DNA of 64,000 nt from Diphasiastrum complanatum. Taxonomy: Eukaryota > Streptophyta > Lycopodiopsida > Lycopodiales > Lycopodiaceae. The notes beneath the pieces are model-generated. The model saw nothing but the letters and a program-made list of their open reading frames with translations, ran no database searches and was not told the DNA's origin. This document shows positions 47,201 through 59,200 of this stretch, piece after piece. The translations under genes were made by a program, and so were the position numbers. The stretch's first letter is position 1, and every line of letters starts with the position of its first letter. The stretch spans positions 14,060,059 to 14,124,058 of the forward strand of contig CM055092.1 in NCBI GenBank assembly GCA_029204225.1, written 5' to 3'.

Positions 47201-50200
47201 CTATTTCCAATACTCTTCACGTCAAAAGCGAATTTGAAGTTCAAAATAAATGTATGATATGGAAAAATGGTTCACACTTTATTAAACATCAATGCACACT
47301 TTATACTAAATAGTTCTAAGTAACGATTCGCATTCCAAGCATTACATACCCAGGAAGTTTCGCTCCATATGTATGGAATGAAAAGAACAATGCATTTGAA
47401 TTTGTTTTAGAGTGCTCCAAACCTAAGGCTAGTCAGAGAAGAAGGGTTGCGCACAACAAGGTGGATGGAAATTTGGAGCACAATTTGAAGGGGGTTTTGT
47501 TGTAGATCGATGTTGCAAACTATATTAACTTTTAGATAATAACATTTTGGAATAGGGATATATTCAAAATTTAGAGGGATTTTTGATTTTATGCAAAAGG
47601 GTGAGTATACGAGACCATCTACAATTTTCTATTGAAGTTTTCTTGGTAACCCTTGAGGATTTTCTTTGTTTAGTATTTAGGCTTAGGGATTAACAGTCAC
47701 GCCGCCGTGCCACTATTGTGGTCATTGAGTTTTCTAGAACACTTACATGGCTCAAGGCTCATCTATTTGACATAAGGCTTGATGGTTAGGAAATTGGCTA
47801 TACACCTTGTATGCAAGTTGTGAGGAGTAGGAAGCAATGTTTAATTTTTACCCCTAAATGTTTAATTAGGCATTAAGGCCAAACTTGCGTGCTATGACTA
47901 GGGGCCTATTTTTGGTAGTGATAGTGTTACAGCTTTTACTCCATATCCCGGTTGTTTACTTATAGATGTACTTTTGTAGTAAAGTGAAATGGCCAAGTCA
48001 CCGGCCGATGGTGACATTTGTAAATGGCTATCACTGGCCTGTGGTGACACTTGTAAAAGAAATGTAAATAAAATGGTTATTTGAGATACTATGCCTCTGA
48101 GTCGCATGCTGAGCTTTGGTATAGGGTACTGGGTCATTATTTAGGAGTGGTTGGACTGACCACCTATTTTGTAGGAGAGGGTTGACTGGTCAACTGACAC
48201 TTGTTATATGCTCACTGGGACACTTGGTCCATGAGTGACACATGTCAGGGTTGACTGGTCAAACATGACACGTCACATGCTCACTAGGACACTTGGTCTA
48301 GTGTATTAGTGACGTGTCAACCTACGTGCTTGCATATGTGTCACGGTACTACCGAGTGGTGAGCGTCGATTGTGCATGGAATTGCCCATGTGTTGACGAT
48401 AGGAAGGGTCAGGGTTAAGGGGTGCTTGAGGGTTATGGATAAGTGAGCCTAGAGAGAGGCATTCCTCATCGTGATCTATGCAGCAAAGGCTGGAAAACGA
48501 CGCAACCAGCTCCACCGTGTTTGTGATTGATGCTATTTGTTTACATTCTGGTGATCAGTTATGCGTTGACCAGTGTTGGTAGGAAGATCAGGAAAAGCCT
48601 GACATTTGGTATTAGAGCAAGCCTTTCGTTCGGAAGAGAGAGGTAAAAATTTCAGCAATGGTACAAGATTACATTTGCGGATCGGAATCAGGTTACATCT
48701 GTGGATTAGAATCAGGTCTGAAAATTCTGGACAGGGGGCTGCAGTTCCAGCGCTGACAGGTTGGGGCCGGAGACATTGATTTCAGGTCCGAAATTCCTTC
48801 AAAATCATAAAAACAGCTGGTGGCTGAGTGGGCAAGGCTTTCGAAAGTGCTGATTTTGATATTTCAACAACCGAAAAGTGTGTACGACACAACCAGCAGG
48901 GACAGACTTGGTTTGATTCATTGGAGGAGGTTTCGAGGGTCAGAAACCCTTGTTTGTTGATAATTTCAACCTCTAAGCAAGTGGACAAGTTTGTAATACT
49001 GTAAATATGGATCCGTTGGAAGGTTCTAGCACTGAGATACTGAGGATTGAGGAAGTGGCAGCCAAGGTTGACGCCATAGAGATGGTTCTACAATAAATCC
49101 TTGAGCAGTTGAAGTCGACCAGATCCCCACATGAACCGGAGAGAGTCAGTGGAACGGCTATGAAAGCCGTTGAACCAGTGGCAGTTGTCAAAGAATTTCC
49201 ATTGAGAGCGTAGAAATTACCTACGATCAAAGATTTGAAACCGCTGAAACACACTGGAGTAATTGCTATGCGGAATACAGATGTGGTGGGAAATTGGATA
49301 CAAAAGTGGGAAAAGGCTTTTCAGATGTGTGGTATTGAGGATGATGATCAGAAGATTGCCGAGGCCACTAATCAACTACAAGAGACTGCACAATGCTGGT
49401 GGTGCAAAGTCAAGAAGGACAATCTAGTACCTGCAACTTGGGAAGAGTTCAAGCATATGTTTATAGAGAATTGGGTGCCGTTGGACAAGAAAAACCAAGC
49501 GATGCAAGCATGGACCAGTCTCAAGCAAGGCAATGCGTTCGTACAGGAATATGCGGACAAATATAGGGAGACAATGATGCGGATACCTAAGGACAATGTT
49601 TGAGGGTACCTTTCGAATCGCCTTTTCGAACCGTGTTTGAATCGAGTTTGAATCGGAAAAGAATCGGCTTCTCCAGGTTCGAACCGACGAATCGGTTTTA
49701 GGGTTTTTTTTTTAAACATTATTGTCACGACTCACATCATACATATTACATATGTCATATTCCAATGTACCATGTGCATGGTTAGTTAGTGGTAAATTAG
49801 CAAATGTTCAATGATTCAAATTTCACGAAAATGACAATGTATACAATGTGCATTGTGCATTGTGTAACTTTTAACAAGAAATAGATTATAGTACTAAGTT
49901 CTAACTTCTAATAGCTTACAACTTACAAGTAACAAGTTACAATACTAAGTAGTACGTACGAACTTCTAAATATTAACTCTTGAGTTACAACTTACAACTT
50001 GCCGTAGTCTGTGAGTACAAATCCCATTCGACATTCAACATTGATAATTGAAACATTCCACATTTGAACATTACCAAAATGTAAACTTGTTACCTGAGTC
50101 TTGAATCATATATGTAGTTTTAACTCATCCATAAATGCCAAATGGTAAATTGTAATAACCCTGCTCAAGTTTATAATCTCAAAACTTCAAAGTTCAGATT

Positions 50201-53200
50201 CAACTCCTAATTTCTATAAACTAACCAGAATACTAAATACTAAATAGTAAATACAAATGGGCCGGTCTCTTGAGTCCCCCTAAGGTAGACTAGTCACTAA
50301 AGCCTAATGTAGCCTCCTCCTAGTCACCCGTGGAAGTTGTGACCTCGTACGTGCAGGCTCAGACAGGATCCTCATCAATGCTATCAGCATCATCAGATGG
50401 ATCACTCTCATCCTCTGAGGAATCCTCGCTGTCGGCTTCATCTTCCAAGGTCTCTGCGTCGTCTTCGTCTTCTAGTGGCTCCTCGTCCTCGTGGGCTCGA
50501 GAACTGGAAGCCTCTCCCCCTGTCCTGCGACGAGCAGCAGCCCGAGTTGTAGGTCCTGCATGCAGAGATTGGCAAAGGGTTACAATTCACAATCACAAGT
50601 TTCAATTCTAATTTCTAAAGCTAGAACTTACTACTTAGAACATGGGATGGAGCTCAAAGTTCAAACTTCTAAGTGGCAAGGACCAACTTGCAAGGGCCCA
50701 AGCCTCAAGGCTCAAGGGCTAATTCAAATTTCAAAGCTTGAAATTCACCTGCAAACTGCATGGCGTCATCATAGAGTAGTGCATACATGTCCTCTACCTC
50801 CTGTGACCTTGGTGGTAGGTCTGGAACTTTCGTCACATCAATGTCATCTGGATTTACCTGCAGTATGTAGACAGTAGAACAACACATTTAGAATGTCACT
50901 AAGGATTCAAATTTCAATGTTCAAACACAATTGCAACTATCAAATTACAATTTACCTGCATAGGCTCCCTCGCCCCCTTCATCTTCTTCAGAAGCCACAG
51001 ATTGGCGTGCACATACACCAACCTGTCTAATTGTGCAATACTAAGCTTGTTCCTCCTCTTCGTATGAATAAGAGAGAACAAACTCCAATTCCTCTCACAT
51101 GCACTCGCTGTGCAATCCTGTGAGAGAATGCGTATGACGAGCTTCTGCAATTGAGGACAATCAACCCCATACTTGTCCCACCATGAAACGGGCGCAGTTG
51201 TCCTTCTCTAAGCCGCGCTCCTGGACACCCAAACTCAAGAGCCTCACGCCTGTACAATGCACACGTGAGTTGTGACAATGCACATTGAAGATCATTCATG
51301 AGTGAGTGCCGAGTGTGACAATGTGGCCACTCACTTCATTGGGATTCAAGAAAGACAAAGGACTTGAAAAAATAACAAATGTTAGAGAATTGTCATGACT
51401 AAGCTTATACCTGAAGACATTGAGATCATCCCTGAGTGAATCCTGCATGACAGGATCAGGATAGACCCTCTGAATGTATGTGCGCCATCCCTGTCGGAGC
51501 TCTGCATCATGGAACTGATCTTCATTCCTCCATAGAGGATGAAGAATGCAAGCCATAGCGTGTAGAGGCTGATGGAACCACTCCCACCTGGCTTGCCACT
51601 TTTCTCTTATTTCTTCAACCCTATAAAATTTGAAAATCATACATCATACATGTCACATGGTGCATACTTATTACTATATACTACATATTACGTAAACACT
51701 CATCAATCGTGATAAGAGATAATGCATAATACAGACCTCTCTGCATCGATGGCAGTGCAAGTGCGAATCTGCTCTCCCAGCCTGTCCATGAACTCATAGA
51801 GAAGGCCCAAAGTGCAGCCCTCTCTCTCCGTAAGGCGCAGGACAGTGTAAAGAGGCTGCAACGCTATGATAATGGCCCGTGCATCATCCCAAAAAGGAGA
51901 TGCTAGCACAATCCTCTCAAATCGCTGAGCCTTAGGCTCTCGTGAGTGCCTCCACTGTCGCCAAGGCTATAAGACCACCATCTGTCTCAAGCCATCATGC
52001 ACCTTCACGAGGCGCTCCAAAACAATGAAAATAAAGCCAAACCTAGAACGGGACCTGGTGGGGGCAGGCCTCAATATGTCGAGGCTAGAATACTCCCTAA
52101 ACATACTCAGGACCCTCGGTCTCTTGGTGACAAACCTCACCAAGAACCGGCCTATGTCTAGTACCTCTGCAATCCATGGCAACTTTGCTATATCCTCAAA
52201 CAAGAGGTCTAAGCAATGTGCAGCACAGGGTGACCAAAAGATCCAAGGGTACTTTTCATTTACGAGCTTCCCCATGGCAACACAATTTGCCGCATTGTCG
52301 ATGATGACCTGCAAAGCACAAGAATCATCAATGCAACATCGGAACATCCGACATCGATCTTCTCTGAAGTGACAAGTCCATGATTTAAGAAGCAACATTG
52401 AACAACTAGTGTAAGTAAAAAGTTTTCACTCATTTTTATTTCTGACTACACAACTGAAAGTCAAGAATCAATACCTGCACAACATTCTCTTTGCCGACCT
52501 CCACAATGGCCGTGTCAATAAATCCAAACAATGTCTGGGCATCCAAGGTTAAGCCCGAGATGTCGATGGATCTCAAGAACATCGTGCCCAAGCAAGAAGA
52601 AACCAATATATTTACAATATGGCGCTTCCTGGTATCAGTCCAACCATCTGATATGATGGAGCACCCATACCTAGTTCAAAAGATCTCATTGCCCACAAAA
52701 TTCAGATTTCAGATGGCAATTGTCAATTGCATTAAAATTTAACAATTTATGTAATTGGTCAATAAATATAACTATTTCAATCATTCTTAATTTTTAAAAC
52801 ATAAAAGTTAAGACTCCAGAGATAGAACTTAGAAGTTAGAACTTGGCACTCGCCACTTCAAACTTGGAATTTCAAGTTAGAAGTTAGAACATAAATGACA
52901 ATACATATTAGTATTAATTTAGTAATTACTAATTACTAATTACATTAAAGTAAGGTTTAGGAATCAGGATTTACATGGCCCATGATCTCCTGATAGGCTC
53001 TAGCTCCCTATCCACGGAGTCTCGCTCGGCAGCCAACTGAGTCGTCCTCAACTGCTGCATGGATGGTCCCTCCCACTCCGAACCAATCCTAGATACATGT
53101 CTCATCATCTCCCTCCATGCAGGGGTCGCAACCAAGTGAAAGGGGAGGTTGCACATATAGAAACACCTCCTAACAGATACAGTGGCTATGTCCTTGTTAC

Positions 53201-56200
53201 TTTGCTGAAAGGATGTCTCACATACACATCTCTACCCCTAAGATGTGTACCAGTACGGCTCTGGGCATGGGAAGAGCCTCGTAATGGTGCCACCGCATCA
53301 CTCTGACTCTGAGTCTGAACCTGTGATGTGGAAGGGCCTGCTGGAACTGTTGCACATTGCCAATGGCCACAAATTATTAGTTACTATCTAGATTCTAGAA
53401 TCTACGACAAATTACAGTGGAGATAGATGAATCGTGGTAGACTGTAGTAGTCTGTAAATTGTAGTAATGTCAAAGTACATACGATATGGCATATGCAATG
53501 AATTATAATTTACAACACAATCATCAATGCAAATATTTTCTATTTAGCATCTAGCAACAACTTACAATTGTCAATAACTCCGATGACAAGAATCTCAACA
53601 CAGGATAATCATCATTAATGGATGTATAAGTTATAAGTTATAACTATTAACAGCTTCAGAATTCTGAATCTTCAATCATTGATTACAATTTACGATCACG
53701 ATTCACCAACCTGTGGGCGAATGATGACCCTCCGAGGTAGCCGTAGATGGAGCTGCAGGTATCATCAATGAGTCAGGTGCTCGCGCACAACCTGCGATCT
53801 CATAACCACGTAGACGCAATAGGTGTGCCTTTATTCTAGTGGGGGCCCCTGTGTAGTCCTTGCCACAATACTTGCAAGTCCACCTCTTAGTGCCTGAGGC
53901 GCCATAATTAGAAGCAACTGTCACATGATCCCACAAGGGATCCTTCTCTCTCGGCATGCTATCTACTATCTAGATTCTAGTCTCTCTCCCCCCACTAGTC
54001 TCTCTCCCGGGTCCCCCTCCTAAATTCTGATTTTCAACTCACACACCTAAAGGCTAACTCTCCCTCAGACCTCCCTCCACACACACACACACACACACCC
54101 CTAAGTCTACCTCCCTCTCTCTCAAAGACTCAAACACACTCTTTTAACTTAAAAATCTATTCACACATGTCACACACACAAAATATTGAACTAGTCTCAT
54201 TTTCACTAAACATGTCTTTATTAGTGGGGAGACTTACAAAATGGGCATGCAAAGAATCTTGGCCACCACTGCCAAGGTGAGAAGGCCCTATAGTCTCCAG
54301 TCGCTTCTTAGCTGCCTCTCAATGTTGTTTGAAGCGATCTGGATTTTCTCGGAATTCCTTCTTCGCAAAATCCTTGTGCACGTGGTATGGAAAGAAGGTT
54401 TCCCTTTCCACTTGCCTTTGCCTTTTCCTTTTGCAAAGAAAGCTTGATCTTCTTGTTCACCAAAGTTGATCCTTGTTTGCTCTTCTTGAGAAAGTAAGCC
54501 AACAAGTTCGTCGAAGGAGATTTGTTGTCCCCTAAGAGAAATGCTCAATGATGACACAAATGGCAGGTAAGAATTAGGAAGAGAGTTGAGAGTAATAGAT
54601 ACAAATTGTGAGTTCTCAATCATCTCATCAATACTAAGAAGCTCCCCTCGAAGATCCTTGATCTTCGTCAAGTGGTTTGTAAGCCAATCACCTTCTTGCA
54701 TCTTCAAAATAGAAAGTTGATTTTGAAGATATACCACTTTTGCCACATTCTTTACTTGAAACATCTTGGCAAGAGTCTCCCAAGCACTTTTGGAAGTCTT
54801 GCATGATCTAATATGAGGAGGGATAGATCTCTTCACTGATAATGCAATGACGGAATGTGCCTGTGCATCTCGTCGATCCCACTTCTTTTGCTCATCGGAA
54901 GACAACTCCGTAGATGATGAAGTAGTTGTTCTAGATGGTGTAATAGGTGCCAAGGTAGGCGGCCTCTCTTCGTCACCATTAACAACTTCCCACAAACCTT
55001 TAGCAATTAGAAGGTTCTTTATCATGTAGCACCACAAGGAATAGTTTTTGTCATCCAGCCTATCTTCATTAAATAAAGAACCAATAGACTCCGATTCTTT
55101 AGCCATAACATAAAAATCAGCTTGTAGTAGATAGGAAATAGACTTTCCAAGACAAAATCTACTCAAAGGGCAGCAACCTCAAAGCTGAAATTATGAGCAC
55201 AATAGATTGCAATACTCCACATGCAATTTGCTCAACAAGTAATGAAATAGGTGGTTGATTTCTGCACAAAAAACAAAATGCTCACAAATAGGTAGACTTC
55301 AAATGAAGCCAAAACCAAAACCAGAAATTTGTGGCTAAAAAGAGTGCACACTATGTGCATATAGAGCTAATGGTAGCGCCCTACTCCAAGCTCACCAACA
55401 AGGAAATTTCAGCAAAAAATGTGTCCAAAACACATGTATCTTTCATTTGTAGATGGGCGCCCTCCTACAAAGAAGTAAATCTAAAAGTTTCAGCATGTAG
55501 TTGAGTCAAAATCACATGCAATTGGTTTGAGCATGGGCGCCCTACTGCTAGCTCTCAAATAGGTGAAGGTGCCCTGCAATTTCCTGCAGAAAATTTATAA
55601 GAAGATGAACAGATTCTTCTCCTGCAAAAATCAGCAGCTTGATGATTTTCTGCTACCAAAAGGGGAACAAGATAGCTTCCTATAGGGCACCCTCCTACAA
55701 GCAATCTGATCGCCTAGAGGCTCTGATACCATGTAGGAAATAGAAGCCTAAGGATCCAGAATCTTAACTATTCAATCACACAAAGCATTCTCAAAAGAAA
55801 GAGAGAGATGGCTAGAAACCCTCTTGTAGAAACTCGTGGACGGCCAAGGAGAATAGTCAGTATTGCTTACAAAAGTATCTCATACGAATGGGATGCACAC
55901 ATATACATAGTCCAAGATGACTATCTAACTTCATGACTATCGACTATCCAACTACTTGACTATTGACTATCCAACTTTCTATAAGTTACATAGAAAGAAT
56001 AAGGTACCTCCAATATGTCAAGTTGGGGTACTTAATGTTACTATTAAGCCAAGTGGACCCATGAGTCCCTACCAACTTAATTTCAAGGATATAGTGTGAG
56101 CCTTGTCAGGCATTCCTCATGATGGTATTCCTAGCAGCTATGGTTGGGAGGAGACTTGCAGCAGAGCTCTCATGTTTGCTTGTTGATCTATGTACATTTG

Positions 56201-59200
56201 CTTGAGATTAATAAAGTGACAGATTTGCTGGGTAAATCTGTGTATTTACTTAGGGTTTGTGAGCTTGTGTGCAACATTTGGTATCAAAGTAGTTGCTTTT
56301 GAGACTTGTGTGGGATTTGGCATCTTCAATTAGGGTTTGGAGCATTCTTGGAGAGCCAGCGCCCTACTGAGGTGATCTGTTTGCAGATTAGGAGCCCATA
56401 AGATAGCAGATTGAAGCCCTATGGTGTGCTGATCTTCTAGCAGCCTTTGAGCATTTTCTACTACGTGGCTTGATTCTCTTCGCTTTTTGTGAAAATCCAG
56501 CCCACATAGGATTCTTAAATCTGTTTGTAACTTCTTCAATATTCAATATTTTTCAGATCTATCAGTTGCAATAAGCTTCTTGTGGTAGGTCGCTGGTAGG
56601 GTAGGGCTTTTCGCCTTCTGATTCGGTGATCATTGATTGTTTTTTGCCAATTTTCAACCCTAGTTTGCTGATATTTGGAGAAGAGTCTATGTGTAGTTAG
56701 AACTTGGCTGTAGGAGGTCTATTCTATCCAGTTCTTCTAGGAATTCAGGGTAATTTATTTGTGTAGTGACTTGAGGTGCTGAGAGCTTATTTTTGCTTTG
56801 TTTCTGCTACCTATTCTTTTGCTATGGCATCCGCAAGCAACACCATTCAAGATTCACAGAGATTAGATACTGTATGTTCCAAGGTGGATGCTATCGAAGC
56901 TACTCTTAAGCTGATTTTGGATCAACTCAAAGGTAAAGGGGCTAGTGTTCCAAAGAGGGTCAGTGGTACAACTATGGAAGTAAAAAGGACATTGTCAATG
57001 GGCCATGAAGCTGAGTTGGGGTTTCGAAAGAGGAAGCTACCTACTATTAAGGATCTAAAACCTCTGAACTTCACTGGAGCAGTATCTATGAGAACTATAG
57101 ATGTCGTTAAGAATTGGTTGCAAAAATGGGAGAAAGCATTCCAGAGGAAGTGAGACGATGATTATCTGGCCAAGGGGCAGATACGACCTAGTTATTCCCC
57201 TTTTGCCTCTCCGATCATTCTTGTAAAAAAGAAGAATGGATCATGGCGTATGTGTGTGGATTATCGAGGTTTAAACAAGGTAACGGTTAAACATCGATAT
57301 CTTATGCCACGTATAGATGATCTGCTTGATGCCTTGACAGGTGCCACTTTGTTCAGTAAAATAGACCTAAAGAGTGGATACCATCAGGTTAGAGTTCATG
57401 AAGAGGATGTACACAAGACTGCCTTCAGAACTCGGTTCGGTCACTATGAGTATCTTGTGATGCCATTTGGATTGACTAATGCCCCAGCTACATTCATGAT
57501 GATGATGAATGATGTCCTCAAACCGTATATGGGTAATTTTGTCATAAACTTTGTTGATGACATTATGATTTATAGTGCAGGTGAGATGGAGCATATGGCT
57601 CACCTTAGAACTGTGTTGTCTACTTTGAGGGAGAACACTTTGTTTGCCAATAGTCAAGAAAGTGAATTGTTTAAAACAGAGATTGAGTATCTTGGTCATA
57701 TAGTGTCTGCTGATGGGTTGTCACCTAGATACTGTGGACCGTAGATGATAGAAATTCTTGAATGACCTGTTGTTAGTACTTGAATCTAATTTCATTGTAC
57801 ATTAAGTTGCATATAATGGATGCTTACTAGTTGAACGACATCTTTGAGGTGGCTCTCTCCAATTCATTGCGTTTATGCTCTTGTTTCTTGTGTGAGTGCT
57901 GATATGATTGAGCCACTCAATCTTAGGAATTCATGAGCTTACAACATGGTATTAGAACTATATGTTTAGTTTGATCCATAGTTCGGTTTTCCATCATGGT
58001 ATTTGAGGTCTGTAGGTTTGAAGATGATGGAGCATGGAAATAGGAACAAGAAAAGTGGAGAAATCCCCCTTTAATCCAGGTGCTGGAGAATCGTTACCTC
58101 ACTAGTCACTCATGATCAAGTTCACAACGATAGTGGACCATGTGCAGATTTTATTGGAGGTAGTTCGAATGAGTCTTGAGTTATATCTTATGAAGTGAGA
58201 CTTGGCTCAAGAATGGCCCTAGGTCCAGAATTTGCCTAGAGTTTGGTCTCACAAGTGGTTGACTCGGAAGCTTTGTTAGTGGCACTTTGGGAAGCCTTCA
58301 CGGTTCAAGCCTCAAGACTCCAAGTGAAAGAGTTCTCGACTTGGACATTGGTTTGGATAGAGGAAAGAAAAAGAAGAATTGGCAAGAATTTATAAGTTTT
58401 GATGATTCACGATGTCATTTAGTTCAAAAGCAACACCATTGTTTGAAAGGAAAATTTTCAAAGTTCGTAAAGATTTGGGGGTTTATCTTTATTAAGAAGA
58501 ACCGGAGAAGATTTTGTAAAAATCATCAAAGTTGGTGACAAGTGTTTAGGGAAATACGATGGTTTAAGGCATTGGATGAATTAGGGCATCAGAACCCTAA
58601 AATCAAGTTGGAACAAAAATTGACTCAGTCAAACTGGTTCAAAGGTCAAGCTATCTACGAGGACATGCACGATGAAAGGAAAAGGTGTTAAACTAAAAAT
58701 TAGGTTTAAGCAAAGAAGGGTATGCAAATAAAGTTAATTTTTTGTCAAAGGTGTGGAATCAAACCAAAATGTCAAGTAAACCCAGTTGGGGTTGCATGCA
58801 GATGTGCATGTTGTTGGTTGAGGTTATCGATAGATATTTCTAAGAAGACCTAAACACCAAAAGTAGACCTAAACACCCAAAAGTAGACCTAACCACAAGT
58901 GGTTGACTCAGAAGCTTTGTTAGTGGCACTTTGGGAAGCCTTCACGGTTCAAGCCTCAAGACTCCAGGTGAAAGAGTTCTCGACTTGGACATTGGTTTGG
59001 ATAGAGGAAAGAACAAGAAGAATTGGCAAGAATTTATAAGTTTTGATGATTTGTCACGATGCCATTTAGTTCAAAAGCAACACCATTGTTTGAAAAATAA
59101 AATTTCAAAGTTTGTAAAGATATCTTTATTAAGAAGAAGAACCGGAGAAGATTTTGTAAAAATCATCAAAGTTGGTGACAAGTGTTTACGGCAATACGAT

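Larger units (their letters stand above)
47826..49603 (+). mobile_element. Gypsy element D, 5' part only
   Basis: An LTR (about 47,826-48,604), primer site TGGTATTAGAGC at 48,607, leader and gag follow each other on the plus strand. Gag stops abruptly at 49,603, where the hAT2 left end begins. The LTR start resembles the LTR at 60,537 (shared AATGTTTAATT and TGCGTGCTATGACTAGGG blocks). The gag family is the same as that of gypsy E at 56,776. Confidence 0.75.
54240..56085 (-). mobile_element. Copia element F, 5' part only
   Basis: Minus strand: truncated 5' LTR (56,085-55,732), exact tRNA-Met primer site, then a gag ORF that ends near 54,288. Everything after gag is missing at the hAT2 border. 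The LTR is the same family as the solo 3' LTR at 25,636-26,113. Its outer about 120 bp are lost at 56,085. Confidence 0.82.

Noticed and set aside
50330-50611. Ser-rich plus-strand ORF
   Set aside because: It is the antisense of the acidic tail of the hAT2 transposase, whose frame fits the neighbouring blocks.
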